Source of the DNA: Parvularcula mediterranea
GTDB taxonomy: Bacteria; Pseudomonadota; Alphaproteobacteria; Caulobacterales; Parvularculaceae
Length of the DNA stretch: 64,000 nucleotides
Reading direction: 5' to 3'
NCBI RefSeq assembly: GCF_013085255.1
Contig: NZ_JABFCX010000002.1
Coordinates: forward strand, 434,001-498,000
Position numbers and translations under genes: made by a program. Positions within the stretch are counted from its first letter, which is position 1. The number at the start of each line of letters is the position of its first letter. Shown here piece by piece: positions 19,400-30,542 of this stretch. The notes below the pieces were generated by a model, which had not been told where the DNA came from, ran no database searches, and saw only the letters and a list, made by a program, of their open reading frames with translations.

Positions 19400-19642
19400 T
19401 CAGTCACTGCTCAGTATACCGCTCGAAATGACGGCGAAGACCACGATCCAGATCGGCACCGCAATCATGGTGGTCAGCCTGACCTTGTACCAGATGGCAG
19501 GATCGATCGGCGCACCGCGGTCGGTCCCCTTCGCATGCTGGTCAGGTTCTTCCCAGACAGACTTGGGCCGTATCGGCAGGACCGCAAAGAGGACCAGCCA
19601 CCAGATCATTACGAAGGATACGATGCTTCCGCCGACACCCAT
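19400..19642 (-). CDS. DUF1467 family small membrane protein
   Basis: An 80-residue protein with two predicted membrane spans (about 5-24 and 52-75) joined by a polar loop, WEEPDQHAKGTDRGAPIDP. It matches the pattern of the alphaproteobacterial DUF1467 family, whose function is unknown. It starts two bases after the RNase J stop and is the last gene of the nuoJ-to-DUF1467 run, a position it holds in many alphaproteobacteria. Confidence 0.85.
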   Translation of the reverse strand: MGVGGSIVSFVMIWWLVLFAVLPIRPKSVWEEPDQHAKGTDRGAPIDPAIWYKVRLTTMIAVPIWIVVFAVISSGILSSD

Positions 19643-19644
19643 GA

Positions 19645-21312
19645 TCAGACCCTCAGTATATGGACAGCTATCTCAGAGCGCTTGCCCCAGCGGGGTGTCA
19701 GCTCTGACCTGATGCCGCGACGCACCTGCATCTCGACGTCGCGGTCGCTCTGGCGCTTGGGCCGTGGCAGCGCATCCAGCGCCTCGTCCACGGCTTCTTC
19801 GATGAGGGACAGCAGTTCCTCGCCCTCATCGTCTTCCTGCGGAATACCTTTGGCGAAGATCGGAGCGCGGTCCTTGATCTTCCCGTCCTTGTTGATCGCG
19901 ACGGACACGACAATCACGCCCTCTTCGGCGAGCCGCCTACGCTGGCGGAGCGCGGTGTCCCCCTCCGCGAGGAGGATCTTGCCGTCGAGGTAGAGCCGGC
20001 CTGACGGCACCTCATCGATCTTCTTCGCCTCACCGGGCGCGAGCCGGATCAGGTCGCCGTTCTGGGGGACGATGGCGCGATCCGCGCCAATGGTCGTCGC
20101 ATAGGCGCCGTGCTCGGCCAGATGGCGGGGCTCTCCGTGGACGGGGATCGCGAGCTCGGGACGGACCATCTGGTACATGTCCTTGAGTTCGTCCCTGTTC
20201 GGATGGCCCGAGACGTGCACAAAAGCATCGCTCTCCGTGATCACCGTGACGCCCTGCTCGGTCAGCTGGTTCATCAGCTCAAAGATCGGACGCTCATTGC
20301 CTGGAATGATTTTGGAGCTGAAAATGACCGTGTCGCCCTCATTCAGGACAAGCTCAGGGTGCTCATCCCGAGCGATCCGGCCAAGGGCAGCCCGCTCCTC
20401 GCCCTGGCTGCCGGTGCAGAGGTAGAGGACCTTGTCGTTCGGCAGATAGCCCGCCTCATTCGGCTCAACGAAGCTGACGCCGTTTGGCAGTAGACCGACC
20501 TGACGCGCGACGTCCGTCATGCGCAGCATCGACCGCCCGAGGAGACAGACCGAACGGTCCGCCTTCACCGCAGCACGGCAGACCGAGACCAGCCGACTGA
20601 CGTTCGATGCAAACGTCGTAACGGCTACGCGCTCTTTCTGCTCACTGATGAGTTGCACCAGAGCATCCGCGACATCGCTTTCAGAGCCCGACCGGCCTTC
20701 GGAGAAGACGTTGGTCGAGTCGCACATCATCGCGAGAACACCCTCTTCGCCCAGGGCCTTAAGCGTATCGTGATCGGTCTCTTCACCGAGCACTGGCCGC
20801 GGATCGATCTTGAAATCGCCTGTGTGCAGAACAAGACCCAGAGGTGTCCGGATCGCGACTGCGTTAGGCTCAGGGATCGAGTGGGTAAGAGTGATGTACT
20901 CAAGATCGAACGGTCCGAGCTGGAACCGCGCACCGAGGTCCATGACCTTGATCGGCGCATCATGCTCGCCCGTCTCCGCAAACTTGCGGCGCACGAGCTC
21001 CGCCGTGAACGGGGTTGCGTAGATCGGGCCTTCAAAGGCTGGCCAGAGATGCGCCACGGCACCGATATGATCTTCGTGGCCGTGGGTCAGGACGAGGCCA
21101 AGGAATTCCGCTCCCTGATCAATCTCATCGAGAAGATAGTCAATGTCCGGGGTGATGAGGTCGATGCCCGGCAGGTCGTCGCCGGCAAACGTCACGCCGC
21201 AATCGATCATGAACCACTTCCGCGCATGCGCAGGCCCGAACCCGTAAAGGTTCAGGTTCATCCCGATTTCGCCCGAGCCGCCGAGGGGCAGGAAGACAAA
21301 GTCGTCGCTCAT
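19645..21312 (-). CDS. rnj: Ribonuclease J
   Basis: Metallo-beta-lactamase/beta-CASP nuclease with 5'-3' exo- and endonuclease activity in RNA decay and rRNA maturation. [16 protein letters not shown] begins the protein, the metal motif THGHEDHIG lies at 76-84, and [13 protein letters not shown] and the beta-CASP His motifs [10 protein letters not shown] and [10 protein letters not shown] follow. It has 555 residues. Its start overlaps the coaX stop by four bases (ATGA). Confidence 0.95.
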   Translation of the reverse strand: MSDDFVFLPLGGSGEIGMNLNLYGFGPAHARKWFMIDCGVTFAGDDLPGIDLITPDIDYLLDEIDQGAEFLGLVLTHGHEDHIGAVAHLWPAFEGPIYATPFTAELVRRKFAETGEHDAPIKVMDLGARFQLGPFDLEYITLTHSIPEPNAVAIRTPLGLVLHTGDFKIDPRPVLGEETDHDTLKALGEEGVLAMMCDSTNVFSEGRSGSESDVADALVQLISEQKERVAVTTFASNVSRLVSVCRAAVKADRSVCLLGRSMLRMTDVARQVGLLPNGVSFVEPNEAGYLPNDKVLYLCTGSQGEERAALGRIARDEHPELVLNEGDTVIFSSKIIPGNERPIFELMNQLTEQGVTVITESDAFVHVSGHPNRDELKDMYQMVRPELAIPVHGEPRHLAEHGAYATTIGADRAIVPQNGDLIRLAPGEAKKIDEVPSGRLYLDGKILLAEGDTALRQRRRLAEEGVIVVSVAINKDGKIKDRAPIFAKGIPQEDDEGEELLSLIEEAVDEALDALPRPKRQSDRDVEMQVRRGIRSELTPRWGKRSEIAVHILRV

Positions 21313-22082
21313 GCCTCCTCCTCCAGCCGTCTGGCTATCTCTATCAGTCCACTGATGGTGAGATCGGGGTCGAAATGGTCGATGGCTTTGGTTGCTCCTT
21401 CGAAGAGAGAGGAAACGCCGCCGGTCGCGACGACCGTCATCGGCTTTCCGTATTCGGATTTGATACGCTCGATCATGCCTTCGATGAGGCTGATGTAGCC
21501 GTAGAATGTGCCAGACTGGAGAGCCTGCACCGTGGTCTTGCCAATGGCGCGATCGGGCTCTGCGATGGCGATGCGCGGCAGCTGGGCTGCGGCCTCGTGG
21601 AGGGCCTTCTGGCTGAGATAGATGCCGGGCGCGATCACGCCGCCTTCAAATGCGCCATCCTCGGCCACGATATCGAAGGTGGTCGCTGTTCCAGAGTCCA
21701 CGATAATCAGTGGACCGCCATAGCTCACATAACCCGCCACGGCGCCAACAAGACGGTCAGCGCCCGCCTCGCTCGGCCGGTCGATCCGGACCTCGATGCC
21801 GGGAATATTGGCATCGACGACCATCGGCTCGACTCCGACATAGCGGCGGCTGAGGTTCCTAAGATGAAAAAGGCTCTGCGGCACCACCGTCGAGATGATG
21901 CAGCGCTTGATGGTCTTGAGGCCGCCATGGCCGGAGAGCGCAAGAAGCTGGGTCAGCCAGACGGCATACTCGTCCGCCGTGCGCTCAGGCATCGTTGCGG
22001 CGCGCCAGCTCTCCTTGGTTTCGCTGCCGTCGATCAGCGCGAAGACCGTGTTCGTGTTACCTACGTCGATAGCCAAAAGCAT
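21309..22082 (-). CDS. coaX: Type III pantothenate kinase
   Basis: First step of CoA synthesis, phosphorylating pantothenate. The ASKHA-fold phosphate loop DVGNTN is at residues 6-11, followed by the pantothenate-binding GADRLVGAV and the adenosine-side [11 protein letters not shown] motifs. The length of 257 residues is typical. It lies between birA and rnj, the usual alphaproteobacterial order, 33 bases after the birA stop. Confidence 0.96.
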   Translation of the reverse strand: MLLAIDVGNTNTVFALIDGSETKESWRAATMPERTADEYAVWLTQLLALSGHGGLKTIKRCIISTVVPQSLFHLRNLSRRYVGVEPMVVDANIPGIEVRIDRPSEAGADRLVGAVAGYVSYGGPLIIVDSGTATTFDIVAEDGAFEGGVIAPGIYLSQKALHEAAAQLPRIAIAEPDRAIGKTTVQALQSGTFYGYISLIEGMIERIKSEYGKPMTVVATGGVSSLFEGATKAIDHFDPDLTISGLIEIARRLEEEA

Positions 22083-22115
22083 AGGGGCGCCTTCTGCACG
22101 AAAGGCCGGGCCACG

Positions 22116-22832
22116 TCACGTGCGCGCAGCGTCGCCTGCCGTGATTGTGCGCATGGTGCCGTCGGGCAGCCGCAGGCGGAGATGTCCATGGGGATCGAGG
22201 TCCTCGAAAACGCCCTCGAGCGGAACGCCGGAGGTCCGGATCGCCAGGGGTTCACCCAGCCGCCAGGCCTGCTTTTTCCAGGCCTCGAGGATAGCTGGCA
22301 TGCCGTGGGCCTCAGCCTGCGAAATCCAGCGCGTCAGCGCCGTGCCGAGGGTGTCGCCGAAGGCGCTCGGATCAGGTGCGCCATCCGCGAAAACTGCAGC
22401 AGCTGGGAAGAGGGTCTGGTCTGGCGCTTCCCGCAGGTTGACGCCGATACCGACAATGAAGGCGCGGCGGCTCTGGTCCTCGACAAACTCGGAGAGCACC
22501 CCGGCGACCTTCTTCTCCGAGAGGAGGACGTCGTTGGGCCACTTCAGCTTCAACTCGGCGGGGTTCGCGCCGAAGGCGGACAGCGCATCCCTGATCGCTA
22601 GCCCTGCGATAAGCGATAAGGCCCCCGGCTCCGAAAGGAGCGCGCGGGTGGCCATGACGAGGAAACTGCCAGCGAAATTGCCCTGAAGCTGAGACCAAGC
22701 CCGGCCCTCACGGCCGCGGCCCTTGGTCTGCTCGGCAGCGCTGATCAGGAGCGGAAGCGCGTCGCCCGCTTCGAAAGCACGCCGCGCCTCGTCATTGGTC
22801 GAGGCGCAGCTTTCGAGGCGGAGATGCCTCAC
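22116..22832 (-). CDS. birA: Biotin-[acetyl-CoA-carboxylase] ligase, non-repressor type
   Basis: Attaches biotin to the biotin carboxyl carrier protein. The biotinyl-AMP loop GRGREGRAW is at residues 38-46 and KWPNDVLL at 97-104, followed by KKVAGVL and GIGVNL. There is no N-terminal helix-turn-helix, so it should not act as a transcriptional repressor. A short C-terminal SH3-like cap follows. It has 238 residues, and its start overlaps the nuoN stop by four bases. Confidence 0.94.
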   Translation of the reverse strand: MRHLRLESCASTNDEARRAFEAGDALPLLISAAEQTKGRGREGRAWSQLQGNFAGSFLVMATRALLSEPGALSLIAGLAIRDALSAFGANPAELKLKWPNDVLLSEKKVAGVLSEFVEDQSRRAFIVGIGVNLREAPDQTLFPAAAVFADGAPDPSAFGDTLGTALTRWISQAEAHGMPAILEAWKKQAWRLGEPLAIRTSGVPLEGVFEDLDPHGHLRLRLPDGTMRTITAGDAART

Positions 22833-24286
22833 CCGGCCGAACTGACTGGGAAGAGCGCTTCTGCCGCCGTGCCAGCCGAAGAGGCGAGCGGGCCGATCAG
22901 GAAGACTAGGCCAATCGTCACGACGACGGCTGAACCGATAGCCGTCACACGGACGATCGTATCATGCTCGCGCACAAAGTCCGGCGCAGGCTCGGCGAAC
23001 CAGATCGTTCTGATCACGGAGAGATAGTAGAAGGTCGCGATCACACTCGTCACCACACCGACGATAGCGAGGATGAAGAGCCCCTCCTCCACCGCCGCGG
23101 TGAAGACGAAGAACTTCGCAAAGAAGCCGATGAACGGAGGGATGCCCGCAAGCGACAGGAACAGGACCGTGAACGCAATTGCCAGGCCCGGACGGCTCTG
23201 GCTGAGGCCTGAAAGGTCCGAAATGTTCTCAGCCATGCCTTCAGGACGGCGCATCATCAGGATGCAGGCGAAGACGCCCAGAGTCATGATGAGATAGATC
23301 AGCATGTAGCTGACCATGCCGCTGATCCCCGTGGCGGTGCCTGCGGTGACGCCGATCAGTGCGTAGCCCATGTGACCGATCGAGGAGTAAGCCATCAGGC
23401 GCTTGATGTTCGTCTGGACGATGGCGCTCAGTGAACCGACAACCATCGACGCAGCTGCGATGAGCCAAAGGACCGGCTGCCACTGATCCGTCAGGCCCGG
23501 GAAGGCCTGAACCAGAACGCGGCCGAAGAGGAACATGCCTGCAAGCTTTGGCGCTGCGGCGAGGAAAGCAGTCACCGGGGTCGGCGAGCCTTCATAGACG
23601 TCCGGCGTCCACATGTGGAACGGCGCGGCGGATACCTTGAAGGCGAGTGCCGACACGAAGAACACGAGGCCGAAGGACAGGCCAACAGGGCTGTCGGTCG
23701 AGACGCTGGCTGCTGCAATGTCCGCGAACTGGGTCGAGCCTGTGAAGCCGTAGATCAGCGATGCACCGTAGAGCAGGAAGCCCGAGGACAATGCGCCGAG
23801 CACGAAGTATTTGAGGCCAGCTTCTGTCGACCGCTTCGAATCGCGGTTCAGGGTCGCCATGATGTAGACGCAGAGCGACTGCAGCTCGACGCCGAGATAG
23901 ACCGAGATGAGGTCCGTGGCGGAAACCATCAGGCCCATGCCGATGGCGCTGAGCAGCACCAGGACGACATATTCAGGACGCAGAAGCTTCTCGAGCTTGA
24001 AGAACGCGTGGCTGATCAGGAGCGCCAAAGCAGCGGCGATGAACACTGCAATTCGGCCAAAGCGAGAGAAAGCGTCAGCGCGGAACGCATCGTTAAATGC
24101 GGAGGCCGGACCTTCCGTAGACGGCACGAGGAAGCACGCGACCAGCAGCGAGAGCGCACCAGCATAGGAGAGCATCCGCGTGTGATCGTTCTTGAGGAAC
24201 ACACCGATGATCAGGATCGCCATGGCGGCGAGCGACAGGAAAAGCTCCGGCAGGAGGAGCTGAACGTCGACGAAGGGCTGGATCAT
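22829..24286 (-). CDS. nuoN: NADH-quinone oxidoreductase subunit N
   Basis: Antiporter-like proton-pumping subunit of complex I. About 14 hydrophobic segments are present. Characteristic stretches are [15 protein letters not shown] with the key Glu, [36 protein letters not shown] with the Lys and His, and [15 protein letters not shown]. The length of 485 residues is typical. It overlaps nuoM upstream and birA downstream by four bases each. Confidence 0.97.
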   Translation of the reverse strand: MIQPFVDVQLLLPELFLSLAAMAILIIGVFLKNDHTRMLSYAGALSLLVACFLVPSTEGPASAFNDAFRADAFSRFGRIAVFIAAALALLISHAFFKLEKLLRPEYVVLVLLSAIGMGLMVSATDLISVYLGVELQSLCVYIMATLNRDSKRSTEAGLKYFVLGALSSGFLLYGASLIYGFTGSTQFADIAAASVSTDSPVGLSFGLVFFVSALAFKVSAAPFHMWTPDVYEGSPTPVTAFLAAAPKLAGMFLFGRVLVQAFPGLTDQWQPVLWLIAAASMVVGSLSAIVQTNIKRLMAYSSIGHMGYALIGVTAGTATGISGMVSYMLIYLIMTLGVFACILMMRRPEGMAENISDLSGLSQSRPGLAIAFTVLFLSLAGIPPFIGFFAKFFVFTAAVEEGLFILAIVGVVTSVIATFYYLSVIRTIWFAEPAPDFVREHDTIVRVTAIGSAVVVTIGLVFLIGPLASSAGTAAEALFPVSSAG

Positions 24287-25881
24287 TCCTGGACCTCGTT
24301 TTCGGCCAGTTCGGTCTCAGCAGCCTTGCGCGCTTCCATGCGCTGGTGGGCTGCGAGGACTTCTTCACTGATAGGCGCGGTCGGAACCGCAAAGACGTCG
24401 AGGGTCGGCGTCGGACGGACACCGAGATAAAGGGTCATCACGCCGAGGACCGTGAGAAGCGCAAGCTCCCTGCGGTTGAGATCAGGCGTGGTCGCCTCGG
24501 CATCTTTCGGCTGGTCAAAGACCACTTCGCGGTAGAGCCTGAGGCCGTAGGCGGCCGACAGGATCATGCCGAGGGCGGCGAGCGCTGCCACCCAGGTGTT
24601 GATCTGGAAGGCGCCGATCATGGTCAGGATCTCGCCGATGAAGCCTGACAGGCCCGGAAGGCCGACATTCGCCATCGAGAAGAAGAGGAAGAAGAAGGCG
24701 AAGACCTTCATCGACTTCGCAAGACCGCCGAATGCCGAGATCGAACGGGTGTGACGCCGCTCATAGAGGACGCCGACGCAGAGGAAGAGCGCGCCCGAGA
24801 TGAAGCCGTGGCTGAGCATCTGGAACATCGCGCCGTCGATGCCCTGCTGAGTGCCGGTGAAGAGGCCCATGGTCACAAAGCCCATGTGGGCCACGGACGA
24901 ATAGGCGATCAGCTTCTTCATGTCCTCCTGCGCAAAGGCCACGAGCGAGGTGTAGACAATCGCGATGACGCTCAGCGCAAAGACGAGCCCGGAGAAGTAG
25001 ACGCTGGCATCCGGGAACATCGGCAGGCTGAAGCGGATGAAGCCGTAGCCGCCCATCTTGAGGAGGATGGCCGCCAGAACGATCGAACCGCCGGTAGGCG
25101 CCTGAACGTGAGCGTCAGGCAGCCAGGTGTGGACCGGCCACATTGGCATCTTCACTGCGAAGCTGACGAAGAACGCAAGCCAGAGCCAGCGCTGAACACC
25201 CTCGGCAAAGTCCGTCTGCAGAAGGGTCGGTACGTCCGTCGTTCCCACCGTCAGGTAGATGTAGATCAGGGCGATCAGCATCAGGAGCGAGCCGAGGAGC
25301 GTGTAGAGGAAGAACTTGAACGCTGCGTAGACCCGGTTCGACACCGTGCGGCCGAAGATCTCGCGCGTGCCGGGGCTTCCCCAGATGCCGATAATCAGGA
25401 ACATCGGGATCAGCGATGCTTCGAAATAGACGTAGAAGAGGACCAGATCGAGCGCCGTGAAGACGCCCATGATCGCGGTCTCGAGGACCAGGAAGGCGAT
25501 CATGTAGTCGCTGACCCGCGTCTTGATCGAGCTCCAGCTCGCCAGGATACAGATCGGCATGATGAACGCCGTCAGGAACACGAAGAGGACGGATATTCCG
25601 TCTACGCCGAGCTTGTAGCCAATGCCTTCGCCAATCCAGTTCGCTTCCTCGACCAGCTGGAAGCCAGCTTGTGTCGTGTCGAACAGAACGAAGTAGACAA
25701 ACGCCGTGAGAACAAAGCCTGCGACCGTGGTCAGGAGCGCCACGCGGCGCGCAGCCTGCGCAACGCTTTCATCTTCGCCACTCGTCGCCATGAAGCGGCG
25801 AAAGGCGATGAACGCTGCACCGATCAGAGGCAGGAAGGTGATCAGCGAGAGCCAGGGGATATCTGTGGTGCTTTCGGCCAT
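24283..25881 (-). CDS. nuoM: NADH-quinone oxidoreductase subunit M
   Basis: Second antiporter-like subunit of complex I. It shows [18 protein letters not shown] with the conserved Glu, the Lys/His motif [23 protein letters not shown], and [16 protein letters not shown]. It has 532 residues with a charged C-terminal tail ([18 protein letters not shown]). Its start is one base from the nuoL stop and its end overlaps nuoN. Confidence 0.97.
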   Translation of the reverse strand: MAESTTDIPWLSLITFLPLIGAAFIAFRRFMATSGEDESVAQAARRVALLTTVAGFVLTAFVYFVLFDTTQAGFQLVEEANWIGEGIGYKLGVDGISVLFVFLTAFIMPICILASWSSIKTRVSDYMIAFLVLETAIMGVFTALDLVLFYVYFEASLIPMFLIIGIWGSPGTREIFGRTVSNRVYAAFKFFLYTLLGSLLMLIALIYIYLTVGTTDVPTLLQTDFAEGVQRWLWLAFFVSFAVKMPMWPVHTWLPDAHVQAPTGGSIVLAAILLKMGGYGFIRFSLPMFPDASVYFSGLVFALSVIAIVYTSLVAFAQEDMKKLIAYSSVAHMGFVTMGLFTGTQQGIDGAMFQMLSHGFISGALFLCVGVLYERRHTRSISAFGGLAKSMKVFAFFFLFFSMANVGLPGLSGFIGEILTMIGAFQINTWVAALAALGMILSAAYGLRLYREVVFDQPKDAEATTPDLNRRELALLTVLGVMTLYLGVRPTPTLDVFAVPTAPISEEVLAAHQRMEARKAAETELAENEVQE

Positions 25882-25882
25882 G

Positions 25883-28027
25883 TCAGGAAACGATCAGCAG
25901 AAGGATGATGACGCCGAGGAGCATCACAAAGGCGTAGTGGAAGACGAAGCCTGACTGCAGACCGACCGTCCGCTGGGCTCCGAGGTTCATGAGACGGGCA
26001 AGGCCATTCGGGCCGCCGCCGTCGATCGTGTTCTCGTCACCGCGCTTCCACAAGAAGCGGCCAACGATGCGCGCAGGCTCCTGGAACAGGATCTGATAGA
26101 GCCGGTCGATGTACCATCGGTTGGCGAGGAACTCGTAGAACATACCGCCCGGTGCGATCATGCCTTTCCTCAGCGGGTCCTTGCCCGGCTGGAGGTACTG
26201 GAACCAGGCGAATAGAAGACCGATCAGGCCAGCTGCCATTGGCGCCACGAGGACCCAGGCAGGGAAATGGTGCCCGCCGCCATGGTTCTCCTCAGCGTAG
26301 GCGCTGCCCTCTTTGGCTTCGTCAGCTTGGGAAGCATCAGCATACCCAGCATCGCCGCCGTGGCTGTCATCCTTGGCATAGCTGTCGCCGCCGTGGCCAT
26401 CCGAAGCGTAGTCGCTGGAGTGAGCCTTGGCTTCCATATGGATGGCGCCGTCCCAGAATTTCTCTGCGCCTTTGCCGACGAACGGTTTGTAGAAGAACAT
26501 GCCTGCCACCACGGCACCGAGCGCCAGCGGAAGAAGCGGCATGAGCATCCAGTTCGGCACAGAGTGCGGGTGCTTGCGCACCTCGGCATCGGCCCGCCAC
26601 TCACCGTTGAAGGTGAGGAAGATGAGGCGCCAGGAATAGAAGCCCGTCAGCATTGCTGCGAAGAGGCCGCCGTAGAACGCAGCGCCGGCGAAAGCCTTGC
26701 CGCTTTCCATCTCGGCGAACGCGGTCTCGAGGATCATGTCCTTCGAAACGAAGCCTGCGAAGCCGACCGGGAACGGCGAGAGATCGGGGTAGATGAACGG
26801 GATACCGATACCGGTGATCGCCAGCGTACCAAGGAGCATGGAGAGCCAGGTCAGCGGCATCTGGGTGCGGAGGCCGCCCATGTTGCGCATGTCCTGCTCA
26901 TGGTGGCTGAAGTGGATGACCGCCCCTGCCCCCAAGAAGAGGAGCGCCTTGAAGGCCGCGTGGGTCGTCAGGTGGAACATGGCCGCGCCGTAGCCGCCGA
27001 GGCCTGCTGCGAAGAACATGTAGCCAAGCTGCGAAGCCGTCGAGTAGGCGATGACCCGCTTGATGTCGGTCTGAACAAGGCCAACCGTCGCCGCGAAGAC
27101 TGAGGTGATCAGGCCGATGACCGTGATCATCGCCGAGGCAGCGGGTGCCGCTGCGTAGAGGTCAGACATGCGGCAGACGAGGAAGACGCCCGCGGTGACC
27201 ATGGTCGCGGCGTGGATGAGAGCCGACACAGGTGTCGGGCCTTCCATCGCGTCCGGCAGCCAGGTGTGCAGGATGAACTGCGCCGACTTACCCATCGCGC
27301 CGATGAAGAGGAGGATGCCGATGATCTCGATGGCGCTCCAGGTGCGGTCGAGGAACTGGATCGAGAGATCCGACAGGTGCACCGCTTCGGTCATACCGAA
27401 GGGCTGGACGAACCCGTCGTTCCGGACCGCATCGAGGATCGGATCGAACTCCACCGAGCCGAAGACGAAGAAGCAGGCCATGATACCAAGGCCCAAGCCG
27501 ACATCGCCGACGCGGTTGACGACGAACGCCTTGATCGACGCGTCGTTGGCAGACTTCTTGTGGTGCCAGAAGCCGATGAGCAGGTAGGACGCAACGCCCA
27601 CGCCTTCCCAGCCGAAGAAGAGCTGGATCAGGTTATCCGCGGTCACCAGCGAAAGCATCGCGAAGGTGAAGAGCGAAAGGTAGGCGAAGAAGCGGGGCCG
27701 CGACGGGTCCTCTTCCATATACCCGATCGAGTAACAGTGCACGAGCGCGGAGACCGTCGTGATTACGATCATCATGGTCGCCGACAGTGCATCGACACGG
27801 ACCGCCCAATTGGCCTGGAGGTCGCCCGAACGCAGCCATTCAAAGAGGACGATCGTCTTCTCGCCATCGCCGAAGCCAACCTGGAAGAAGGTGATCCACG
27901 CGAGGGCCGCTGCGAGCGCGACGAGGATCGTCGTCGTCAGCTCAGCTGCGCGAGCGCCCGACGCCTTGCCGATGGGCATGGCGAGGAGCGCGCCGAAGAG
28001 CGGGAGGAGAACAATGAATGCCTGCAC
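25883..28027 (-). CDS. nuoL: NADH-quinone oxidoreductase subunit L with a hydrophilic insert
   Basis: Distal proton-pumping subunit with the long lateral helix along the membrane arm. [50 protein letters not shown] and [16 protein letters not shown] are conserved. At 714 residues it is about 100 longer than the E. coli protein. Part of the difference is a low-complexity insert at about residues 530-587, rich in His, Asp, Gly, Ser and Ala (for example [17 protein letters not shown]), placed in a loop before the C-terminal part. nuoK lies three bases upstream. Confidence 0.97.
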   Translation of the reverse strand: MQAFIVLLPLFGALLAMPIGKASGARAAELTTTILVALAAALAWITFFQVGFGDGEKTIVLFEWLRSGDLQANWAVRVDALSATMMIVITTVSALVHCYSIGYMEEDPSRPRFFAYLSLFTFAMLSLVTADNLIQLFFGWEGVGVASYLLIGFWHHKKSANDASIKAFVVNRVGDVGLGLGIMACFFVFGSVEFDPILDAVRNDGFVQPFGMTEAVHLSDLSIQFLDRTWSAIEIIGILLFIGAMGKSAQFILHTWLPDAMEGPTPVSALIHAATMVTAGVFLVCRMSDLYAAAPAASAMITVIGLITSVFAATVGLVQTDIKRVIAYSTASQLGYMFFAAGLGGYGAAMFHLTTHAAFKALLFLGAGAVIHFSHHEQDMRNMGGLRTQMPLTWLSMLLGTLAITGIGIPFIYPDLSPFPVGFAGFVSKDMILETAFAEMESGKAFAGAAFYGGLFAAMLTGFYSWRLIFLTFNGEWRADAEVRKHPHSVPNWMLMPLLPLALGAVVAGMFFYKPFVGKGAEKFWDGAIHMEAKAHSSDYASDGHGGDSYAKDDSHGGDAGYADASQADEAKEGSAYAEENHGGGHHFPAWVLVAPMAAGLIGLLFAWFQYLQPGKDPLRKGMIAPGGMFYEFLANRWYIDRLYQILFQEPARIVGRFLWKRGDENTIDGGGPNGLARLMNLGAQRTVGLQSGFVFHYAFVMLLGVIILLLIVS

Positions 28028-28030
28028 GTT

Positions 28031-28339
28031 CTAGTTCCGCATCGTGTTGGCCGACGTCACGGCGATATCGCCGCGATTTCGGAAGAAAGTGACGAGAATG
28101 GCGAGGCCGATGGCGGCCTCTGCTGCCGCAACCGTCAGGACCATGAAGGCGAACACCTGACCGACGAGATCCTGCAGGAACATCGAGAAGGCGACGAAGT
28201 TGATATTCACCGCGAGGAGCATCAGCTCGATCGACATCAGGATGATGATGACGTTCTTCCGGTTGAGGAAAATGCCCGCGACGCCGATGGCGAAGAGGAT
28301 GCCTGCGACCGTCAGATAGGCGGAAAGACTGGTAGCCAT
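28031..28339 (-). CDS. nuoK: NADH-quinone oxidoreductase subunit K
   Basis: Small three-helix subunit of the complex I membrane arm. The key Glu sits in [20 protein letters not shown], and the last helix holds the second conserved Glu in [18 protein letters not shown]. The length of 102 residues is typical. Two bases separate it from nuoJ. Confidence 0.97.
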   Translation of the reverse strand: MATSLSAYLTVAGILFAIGVAGIFLNRKNVIIILMSIELMLLAVNINFVAFSMFLQDLVGQVFAFMVLTVAAAEAAIGLAILVTFFRNRGDIAVTSANTMRN

Positions 28340-28341
28340 GG

Positions 28342-28980
28342 TTAGATCCCCCTGCCCGTCGGCACCGAGACGACTTCGACCGAGTCCTCGCGCTTACGCC
28401 CGACCTGCTCGCCAACGTCCTGGGTCTTGATGCCCCGGCGCTCCCTGAAAGTTAGGAGAATGGCGCCGATCATGGCGACGAGGAGGACAAGGCCAGCGAT
28501 CTGGAAGAAGTGGACATATTCCGTGTAGAGAACCTGCCCGAGCTGCTCAGCATTGTTGAGCTGTTCTCCTGAGGTATCGCGCATCACCTCTGTTGGCTGC
28601 TGGCGTGCGGCGACCGCCTCGTCTGGGATCTGCCAGACTGCCACCATCATGCCGATCTGGACGACTAGGCCGACCGCCACGAGCGCACCCAGCGGGGCGT
28701 AGCGCATGTAGTCCGCGCGAAGCTCGGCAAAGTCGACGTCGAGCATCATCACGACGAAGAGGAAGAGGACCGCGACTGCGCCGACGTAAACGACGACCAG
28801 CAGGAACGCGAGATATTCAGCCCCCAACAGGACGAAGAGCCCGGCCGTCGAAATGAAGGCGAGGATCAGCATGAGGACTGAGTGAACGGGGTTTCTCGCC
28901 AGAATCACACCGAGGCCGCTGACCACGGTGAAAAGAGCGAAGACTGTGAATGCTACGTCGGCAAAGCCCATAGGAACCAT
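28342..28980 (-). CDS. nuoJ: NADH-quinone oxidoreductase subunit J
   Basis: Five-helix membrane-arm subunit. The diagnostic stretch is [23 protein letters not shown], containing the pi-bulge helix, followed by [10 protein letters not shown]. It is 212 residues long with a polar C-terminus. A second in-frame ATG nine bases in (MGFADVAF) is an equally plausible start. It is the first gene of this partial nuo operon: no nuoI or other nuo gene lies upstream, where recA is found instead. Confidence 0.95.
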   Translation of the reverse strand: MVPMGFADVAFTVFALFTVVSGLGVILARNPVHSVLMLILAFISTAGLFVLLGAEYLAFLLVVVYVGAVAVLFLFVVMMLDVDFAELRADYMRYAPLGALVAVGLVVQIGMMVAVWQIPDEAVAARQQPTEVMRDTSGEQLNNAEQLGQVLYTEYVHFFQIAGLVLLVAMIGAILLTFRERRGIKTQDVGEQVGRKREDSVEVVSVPTGRGI

Positions 28981-29067
28981 GAGTTCGGGAGGACCCGGAA
29001 GGAGACCGGATCGCTTCCCTCTGAAAGCTTCGCGGCGCGCTAGCGCAATCGGTCAGGGTAGGAAAGC

Positions 29068-29098
29068 CCTGCCGGAAGAAACCCTTTCCACCGGCAGG
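29068..29098 (-). terminator. Hairpin downstream of recA (weak terminator candidate)
   Basis: CCTGCCGG (29068-29075) and CCGGCAGG (29091-29098) can pair around a 15-base loop, between the recA stop and the nuoJ start. There is no clear U-run on the minus strand, so its role as a recA terminator is only a guess. The promoter of the nuoJ-led operon should also lie in this 179-base gap, but I cannot point to it. Confidence 0.3.
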
Positions 29099-29159
29099 AC
29101 AAAAAATGACGCGGCGAGTGCCAGAACCGGGATATCTCGCGGTTCCAGCTGCCTGCTGA

Positions 29160-30227
29160 TCAGCCTTCAGCGGCTTCGTCGCCGCCGGGCTGGGCCAGCA
29201 TGTCTTCAGCGATCAGGCCAGCATTCTGGCGGATCTTCGCTTCGATATCGTCAGCAATTTCAGGGTGGTCCTTGAGGAACTGCTTCGCGTTCTCGCGGCC
29301 CTGACCGATGCGTTCGGAATTGTAGCTGTACCAGCTGCCGGATTTCTCGATCACATTGCCAAGGACGCCGAGGTCGATCAGCTCGCCTGTCTTCGAAATG
29401 CCCTCACCGAACATGATATCGAATTCGACCTGCTTGAACGGAGGCGCGACCTTGTTCTTCACGACCTTCACGCGGGTTTGGTTGCCCAGGAACTCGTCGC
29501 GTTGCTTGATCGAGCCGATACGGCGGATGTCGAGGCGCACGGAGCTGTAGAATTTCAGCGCATTGCCGCCGGTGGTCGTCTCGGGCGAGCCGAACATGAC
29601 GCCGATCTTCATGCGGATCTGGTTGATGAAGATCACCAGGCAGTTCGACTTCGCGATCGAGCCTGTCAGCTTCCTGAGCGCTTGGCTCATCAGTCTCGCC
29701 TGAAGGCCCGGCAGCGAATCACCCATGTCGCCTTCGAGTTCGGCGCGGGGCGTCAGCGCCGCCACCGAATCGATCACGAGGACATCGACCGCGCCGGAGC
29801 GCACAAGCGTGTCCGCAATCTCGAGGGACTGCTCACCCGTATCGGGCTGTGAAATCAGAAGCTGATCGAGATCGACGCCAAGCTTCTTGGCGTAGGCCGG
29901 GTCCAGCGCGTGTTCCGCGTCGATGAACGCCGCGGTGCCGCCAGCTTTCTGCGTCTCGGCCACCACGTGGAGCGTCAGGGTCGTCTTACCCGAGCTCTCA
30001 GGGCCGTAGATCTCGACGATCCGGCCTTTGGGCAGGCCGCCAATCCCGAGGGCGATGTCGAGCCCGAGGGAGCCGGTCGAGACCGATTCGATCGCCACCA
30101 CCTGCTCTTTCGCGCCGAGCCGCATCACCGAGCCCTTGCCGAAAGCCTTGTCGATCTGCGACAGCGCCGCATCGAGAGCTTTTGCCTTGTCCATTCCGCC
30201 GTCCACTACTCTGAGGTTCTTGGTCAT
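29160..30227 (-). CDS. recA: Recombinase RecA
   Basis: Forms filaments on single-stranded DNA for strand exchange and LexA cleavage. The start at 30227 gives [20 protein letters not shown] and 355 residues. The open frame extends 31 codons further upstream, but those lie over the SOS-box-like site and are unrelated to RecA. Walker [10 protein letters not shown] is at 75-83, the [21 protein letters not shown] region follows, and [21 protein letters not shown]-type L2 features are present. It is followed on the same strand by nuoJ. Confidence 0.97.
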   Translation of the reverse strand: MTKNLRVVDGGMDKAKALDAALSQIDKAFGKGSVMRLGAKEQVVAIESVSTGSLGLDIALGIGGLPKGRIVEIYGPESSGKTTLTLHVVAETQKAGGTAAFIDAEHALDPAYAKKLGVDLDQLLISQPDTGEQSLEIADTLVRSGAVDVLVIDSVAALTPRAELEGDMGDSLPGLQARLMSQALRKLTGSIAKSNCLVIFINQIRMKIGVMFGSPETTTGGNALKFYSSVRLDIRRIGSIKQRDEFLGNQTRVKVVKNKVAPPFKQVEFDIMFGEGISKTGELIDLGVLGNVIEKSGSWYSYNSERIGQGRENAKQFLKDHPEIADDIEAKIRQNAGLIAEDMLAQPGGDEAAEG

Positions 30228-30295
30228 CTTCTGGGCAATCCTCTCTTCGGTGCCAACTCCCCGGGAGCTGCTTCTTCCGGTTGACGAGGACAGCC

Positions 30296-30310
30296 GTACA
30301 CGTTTTGTTC
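30296..30310 (-). promoter_or_regulatory. Candidate LexA/SOS box upstream of recA
   Basis: On the recA strand the site reads GAAC-AAAACGT-GTAC, which on the plus strand is GTAC-N7-GTTC. This matches the alphaproteobacterial LexA box (GTTC-N7-GTTC, direct repeat) at seven of eight defined bases. It lies about 70 bases upstream of the recA start, a usual place for an operator overlapping the promoter. Confidence 0.65.
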
Positions 30311-30356
30311 TCACCCGCAAGGGTGTTCTGCAGTTTTTCTTTTCGGGAGAGTCGTC

Positions 30357-30542
30357 ATGGGTTTGAACACACCGAATGAGATCGAGGCCGATCTTCAGGT
30401 GGGACCGACCGACACAGGGATGGTCCGGATCTACCTGACCGGGCCTGAGGTCGATCTCCCGCTCGATTTCGACCCTGAGGATGCCGAAGCGATCGCTGAA
30501 GAGCTCCGGGCCGCGGCGGCCAAGGCGCGGGAGATCAAGTGA
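30357..30542 (+). CDS. DUF6324-like small conserved protein
   Basis: A 61-residue protein, [20 protein letters not shown] followed by a [18 protein letters not shown] segment and a C-terminal Ala/Glu-rich helix. It resembles a small alphaproteobacterial family I know as DUF6324, function unknown; the assignment rests on memory of the GPTDxGMVRI core. GGGAGAG sits before the ATG. The stop codon overlaps the start of the AsmA gene, so the two are probably co-translated. Confidence 0.75.
   Translation: MGLNTPNEIEADLQVGPTDTGMVRIYLTGPEVDLPLDFDPEDAEAIAEELRAAAAKAREIK

Noticed and set aside
21375-22601. 408-codon plus-strand open frame across coaX and birA, and similar long frames at 10542-11678, 24751-25908 and 27212-28345
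   Set aside because: All are antisense shadows of well-recognised genes in GC-rich DNA. Their translations are Arg/His/Asp-rich without motifs.
30307-30328. GTTC-N14-GTTC pair upstream of recA as an SOS box
   Set aside because: The spacing is 14 rather than 7 bases. The GTAC-N7-GTTC site just beside it fits the known spacing.
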